The notes beneath the pieces are model-generated. The model saw only the letters and a list, made by a program, of their open reading frames with translations, had not been told where the DNA came from and did no database searches. A stretch of DNA of 64,000 bases, taken from an uncultured Fibrobacter sp. (GTDB lineage: Bacteria; Fibrobacterota; Fibrobacteria; Fibrobacterales; Fibrobacteraceae). Location of the stretch: assembly GCA_934700345.1 (NCBI GenBank), contig CAKUXP010000007.1, positions 37,632-101,631 on the forward strand. The letters run 5' to 3'. This document shows, in pieces, positions 61,361 to 64,000 of the stretch. Numbering within the stretch: position 1 is the first letter of the stretch; every line of letters begins with the position of its first letter. The position numbers and the translations under genes were made by a program.

Positions 61361-63907
61361 ATGAAAAAAATCATCTTTGTTCTCTGCTTGCTGTGCCTTG
61401 CCGCTTCCGCTTTTGCGGCGAACTGGACCGGGGCGACAAGCGAGCCGGAGAACAGCAAAAAGATAAACGGCAAGATCTTTTACGTGATTACGAGCGCCGA
61501 GGAACTCGCCTGGTTTGCCGCCCAGGTAAACGGCGGCAGGACGGCTATCAATGCGGTCCTTGCGAACGACATCCGTTTTATGGACGATACGAGCAAGACC
61601 AGCTCCGTGAACTGGACGCCTATCGGGAAGGATTCTTCGGCGATATTCAATGGAATTTTTGACGGCGCCGGGAAGACGATTTTCGGGCTGTATTGCGAGC
61701 AAGGGACGTATGCCGGGATATTCGGGGTGACGAACTCGAATGCCGTCATCCGGAACGTGTCTTCACGAAAGGCGTCGATAAAGGAGGGTAGATATGCGGG
61801 AGGGATCGTTGCCTTGAATGCGGGGACGGTGACGGGCTGCATGAACAGCGGCACGGTCTCCTCCTCCACCTACTCCACCTACTCCTACAGTGGCGGGATA
61901 GCGGGCTGGAACAGAGGGACGATTTCGGACTGCACGAACAGCGGCGCGGTCTCCTCCTCCACCTACTCCTCCTACAGTGGCGGGATAGCGGGTTCGAACA
62001 GTGGAACGATTTCGGGTTGCACGAACAGCGGCGCGGTCTCCGCCGCCGCCTACTCCTACAGTGGCGGGATAGCGGGCTGGAACGGGGGAACGATTGCGAA
62101 CTGTAAAAACTTGGGCCGGTTATCTTCAAAGGGTTCGGGAGGACTTGTCGGCCGTAATGCTTCCAAGAAATCGCTATCCAACAGCTTCAGCGTAACAGAT
62201 AGCGCAAGAGCCGGGATTATCAATTCCGATTCCGGCACGGTCACCAACTGCTACTACGATTCCGATGTCTTGCCCGGTCTTTCTACGGTCGCCCCGAATT
62301 CGGGAATGCATACGTCCGACATGCAGAGCGACCGCTTCGCCTGGATCCTCAACACCACGAATGGCACGGCTGCGCACAGCGGCGTCTGGAGCCGCGACAG
62401 CGTGGGCTATCCGATTTATGCGGATTCCATCCACAAGCCCATCTACAAGATAGTCTTTGACGACGACGGCGCGACCACGAACCGCTACACGAATTACAAG
62501 GGCCAGGTCTCGTTCCCGGAGGATCCCGAAGCGCCCGAGGGGAAAATGTTCAGCGGGTGGTACACGGACGGTGGCGTCAAGGTCAAGGAATCGACCGTCT
62601 TTTCTGGCGACCAGACCGTGAACGCGGTTTATATCGATGTCTCGGACGTCTATTTCTCCATCCGCTTTTTCAACGCTGACTCGGCGCTCCTCGATTCGCA
62701 GTCTGTGCAGTACGGCAAGACGCCGATCTACAGCGAAACCCCGACGCTAGCCTCGACGGCACAATACAGCTATACGTTTGCCGGCTGGCAGGTCGAACCC
62801 ACCGCCGCCACCGAGAACTTCGACTACTACGCGGTCTATACGGAAACGCTCAACGCCTATGTTGTCCGGTTCTTTGACTATGACGGAACCGTACTGCAGT
62901 CTTCCTCTTACCTCTACGGCGCAATTCCCGGAATGGCCACGGCGCCGACCCGCAAAAGCACGGTCGCTTACAACTATACCTTTGCCGGCTGGAATCCTGC
63001 GGTCGTAAAGGTTTCTCGGGCGATGGACTACACGGCTCTCTACGATTCGTCGAAAGTCCGGTACACGGTTACGTTCATGAACGGAAACGAGGTGTTTGCC
63101 AAGGTGCAGACGCCCTATGGCGAAGCGGCGGTCGCCCCGAATCCCGACCCTGCCCGGGAAGGCTACAAGTTTGTCGGATGGAACAAGTCGTTCTCGAACG
63201 TAACGTCCGATATGACCGTTCTCGCCCTCTTCGAAGAACTTGTCTATCGTAACATCGTCATCAGTCGCGGAGACGGCGAGGATGAAACCATCCAAGTCGA
63301 AGAGGATTCGCTCTTCACGCTTCCCGAGGCGCCGAAAAAGGAAGGCCACCTGTTTATCGGTTGGTATGATGCCAACGGGAACTTCCTCGGAAATGCGGGC
63401 GATACCATTAAAATCAAGGTCGATATTCAGATTGTCGCCCATTTTAAAGCCGTTTCGAGTTCCAGCAGCGAAAAGTCCAGTTCCAGCATGGCGAAGTCTT
63501 CTTCAAGCGCTGGAAAATCTTCATCGAGTATCGGGAAATCTTCGTCGAGCGTTGAAAAATCCTCGTCGAGCGTTGAAAAATCCTCGTCGAGCATCGGGAA
63601 GTCTTCTTCGAGTGGCGAAAAATCTTCGTCGAGTTCTTTGGGCGAAGGCAAAAGCAGCTGTTCAAGTGAAGGGCCCGAGGCTATCCTAGCCAAGGTTCCC
63701 GCTCTGACTTGGACGGCTACGGCAAGTGGACGCTCGTTCCGGATTCACGCGGCGCCTGTCGGCAAGCCTTATGCGCTTTTCGACCTGCAGGGAAAGGTTC
63801 TTGCCAAGGGACGCGTTGAAAGTTCCGAGATGACGATTCTCGCTCCGCGGGCGGGGAGCTTCATTGTTCGCATCGGGACGCATACGGTTCGGATGAATGC
63901 GAAGTAA
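61361..63907 (+). CDS. Secreted repeat protein with GLUG-like and InlB/Listeria-Bacteroides repeats
   Basis: 848 residues from the ATG at 61361 (GGAGATAAAC upstream). Signal peptide to about residue 20. Residues about 110-265 hold GLUG-type repeats (YSGGIAGWNRGTISDCTNSGAV and variants). About 365-690 hold five InlB B-repeat/Listeria-Bacteroides modules (each with V-x-F near the start, a YG turn and FxGW, such as YTFAGW and KFVGWN). A poly-Ser linker (about 700-765) leads to a C-terminal domain (YALFDLQGKVLAKG, APRAGSFIVRIG) like that of the cellulase at 34273-36225, so both are probably exported by the same type IX-like route. Likely a surface adhesin or matrix protein. Confidence 0.85.
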   Translation: MKKIIFVLCLLCLAASAFAANWTGATSEPENSKKINGKIFYVITSAEELAWFAAQVNGGRTAINAVLANDIRFMDDTSKTSSVNWTPIGKDSSAIFNGIFDGAGKTIFGLYCEQGTYAGIFGVTNSNAVIRNVSSRKASIKEGRYAGGIVALNAGTVTGCMNSGTVSSSTYSTYSYSGGIAGWNRGTISDCTNSGAVSSSTYSSYSGGIAGSNSGTISGCTNSGAVSAAAYSYSGGIAGWNGGTIANCKNLGRLSSKGSGGLVGRNASKKSLSNSFSVTDSARAGIINSDSGTVTNCYYDSDVLPGLSTVAPNSGMHTSDMQSDRFAWILNTTNGTAAHSGVWSRDSVGYPIYADSIHKPIYKIVFDDDGATTNRYTNYKGQVSFPEDPEAPEGKMFSGWYTDGGVKVKESTVFSGDQTVNAVYIDVSDVYFSIRFFNADSALLDSQSVQYGKTPIYSETPTLASTAQYSYTFAGWQVEPTAATENFDYYAVYTETLNAYVVRFFDYDGTVLQSSSYLYGAIPGMATAPTRKSTVAYNYTFAGWNPAVVKVSRAMDYTALYDSSKVRYTVTFMNGNEVFAKVQTPYGEAAVAPNPDPAREGYKFVGWNKSFSNVTSDMTVLALFEELVYRNIVISRGDGEDETIQVEEDSLFTLPEAPKKEGHLFIGWYDANGNFLGNAGDTIKIKVDIQIVAHFKAVSSSSSEKSSSSMAKSSSSAGKSSSSIGKSSSSVEKSSSSVEKSSSSIGKSSSSGEKSSSSSLGEGKSSCSSEGPEAILAKVPALTWTATASGRSFRIHAAPVGKPYALFDLQGKVLAKGRVESSEMTILAPRAGSFIVRIGTHTVRMNAK
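61846..62088 (+). repeat. Tandem DNA repeats of about 75-84 bp coding GLUG-like units
   Basis: Three successive units sharing AACAGCGGC.CGGTCTCC, CCTACTCC and TACAGTGGCGGGATAGCGGG. They are nearly identical at DNA level, more than protein selection requires, which points to recent duplication or gene conversion. Confidence 0.75.
63462..63645 (+). repeat. 24-bp-type repeats coding the poly-serine linker
   Basis: Repeats of AAATCTTCGTCGAGC-x-x-x-GAA in several variants, coding KSSSSxGKSSSSxEK. Two adjacent copies (GTTGAAAAATCCTCGTCGAGC) are exact. Confidence 0.8.
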
Positions 63908-63934
63908 TCTGTTTGAAAACGCTTAAAAGAGATA

Positions 63935-63960
63935 CCCGCCGGCGAAGCCGGCGGTTCTTC
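63935..63960 (+). terminator. Intrinsic terminator after the GLUG/InlB-repeat gene
   Basis: Perfect 8-bp GC stem CCGCCGGC / GCCGGCGG with a GAA loop (63936-63954), followed by TTCTTC. Confidence 0.75.
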
Positions 63961-64000
63961 ATATGCGGGCCCTGCCCTAGGATGCCAGCTACGCGTCACG

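Noticed and set aside
61846..63645. CRISPR-like appearance of regular repeats
   Set aside because: Repeats keep the reading frame and code protein repeats (GLUG units, serine linker); no unique spacers and no cas genes.

Overview
The window reads as chromosomal DNA of a Fibrobacter-like bacterium (phylum Fibrobacterota). The evidence is a large secreted protein with a fibro-slime domain, lipoproteins and secreted proteins with long poly-serine linkers, a GH5 cellulase and another secreted protein that end in a type IX-secretion-like C-terminal domain, a PorV-like outer-membrane protein, a diaminopimelate pathway gene and a GTP-type PEP carboxykinase. Genes are dense, often overlap by 1-10 bp (ATGA/TGATG), and use tight operons. 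No rRNA, prophage, insertion sequence or CRISPR array was seen; one tRNA gene (His, GTG) is present.

Layout. 1-1 kb: two DMT-type transporters, tail to tail. 1.2-9.8 kb, plus strand: rnc, an orphan peptide-binding lipoprotein, a thioredoxin-reductase-like flavoprotein, coaBC, a degenerate uracil-DNA-glycosylase-like gene, dnaB, mlaE and mlaF. 10.1-12.4 kb: two poly-serine lipoproteins flanked by repeat-rich spacers. 12.8-16.3 kb, minus: a PBP4/DUF1460 fusion and aroA. 16.4-23.5 kb, plus: acyl-ACP thioesterase, rmlA-rmlB-rmlC, a low-molecular-weight tyrosine phosphatase, a Wzc-like copolymerase and manC, i.e. sugar-nucleotide supply and control of surface polysaccharide. 23.8-28.4 kb: a triple-FKBP protein, an anchored unknown, a PorV-like/propeller outer-membrane protein and queH. 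28.5-32.2 kb, minus: chorismate mutase, tyrA, a degenerate EPSP-synthase paralogue, nadK. 32.2-36.2 kb, plus: mnmA, dapF, GH5 cellulase. 36.4-39.0 kb, minus: a 586-residue unknown and a ComEC-like lipoprotein. 39.1-39.6 kb: a zinc-ribbon protein and tRNA-His. 39.65-41.88 kb: two frameshifted genes. 42-50.3 kb: glgC, pckG, a four-gene minus operon (FHA-GGDEF, MATE, radical SAM, TrmB-like) and a Rpn-type nuclease. 50.7-55 kb: the fibro-slime protein. 55-60.1 kb, minus: gluQ and a DUF4011-type helicase/nuclease relative with degenerate motor motifs. 60.3-61.3 kb: a small unknown cassette (peptide, P-loop protein, tail-anchored protein). 61.4-63.9 kb: a GLUG/InlB-repeat secreted protein.

The most interesting signals are: a dispersed intergenic repeat family (GCRGACRTYTA plus short AGGGATTAGGGA and AGAGCTTAG elements); several conserved-context proteins that have lost catalytic residues (Wzc-like, EPSP-synthase-like, DUF4011 helicase, UDG-like, TrxR-like without an NADPH-phosphate motif); the 60.3-61.3 kb cassette; and -10 elements placed 6-9 bp from start codons at several operon heads, which suggests leaderless or near-leaderless mRNAs. 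All functional statements come from reading motifs by eye; no database search was run.
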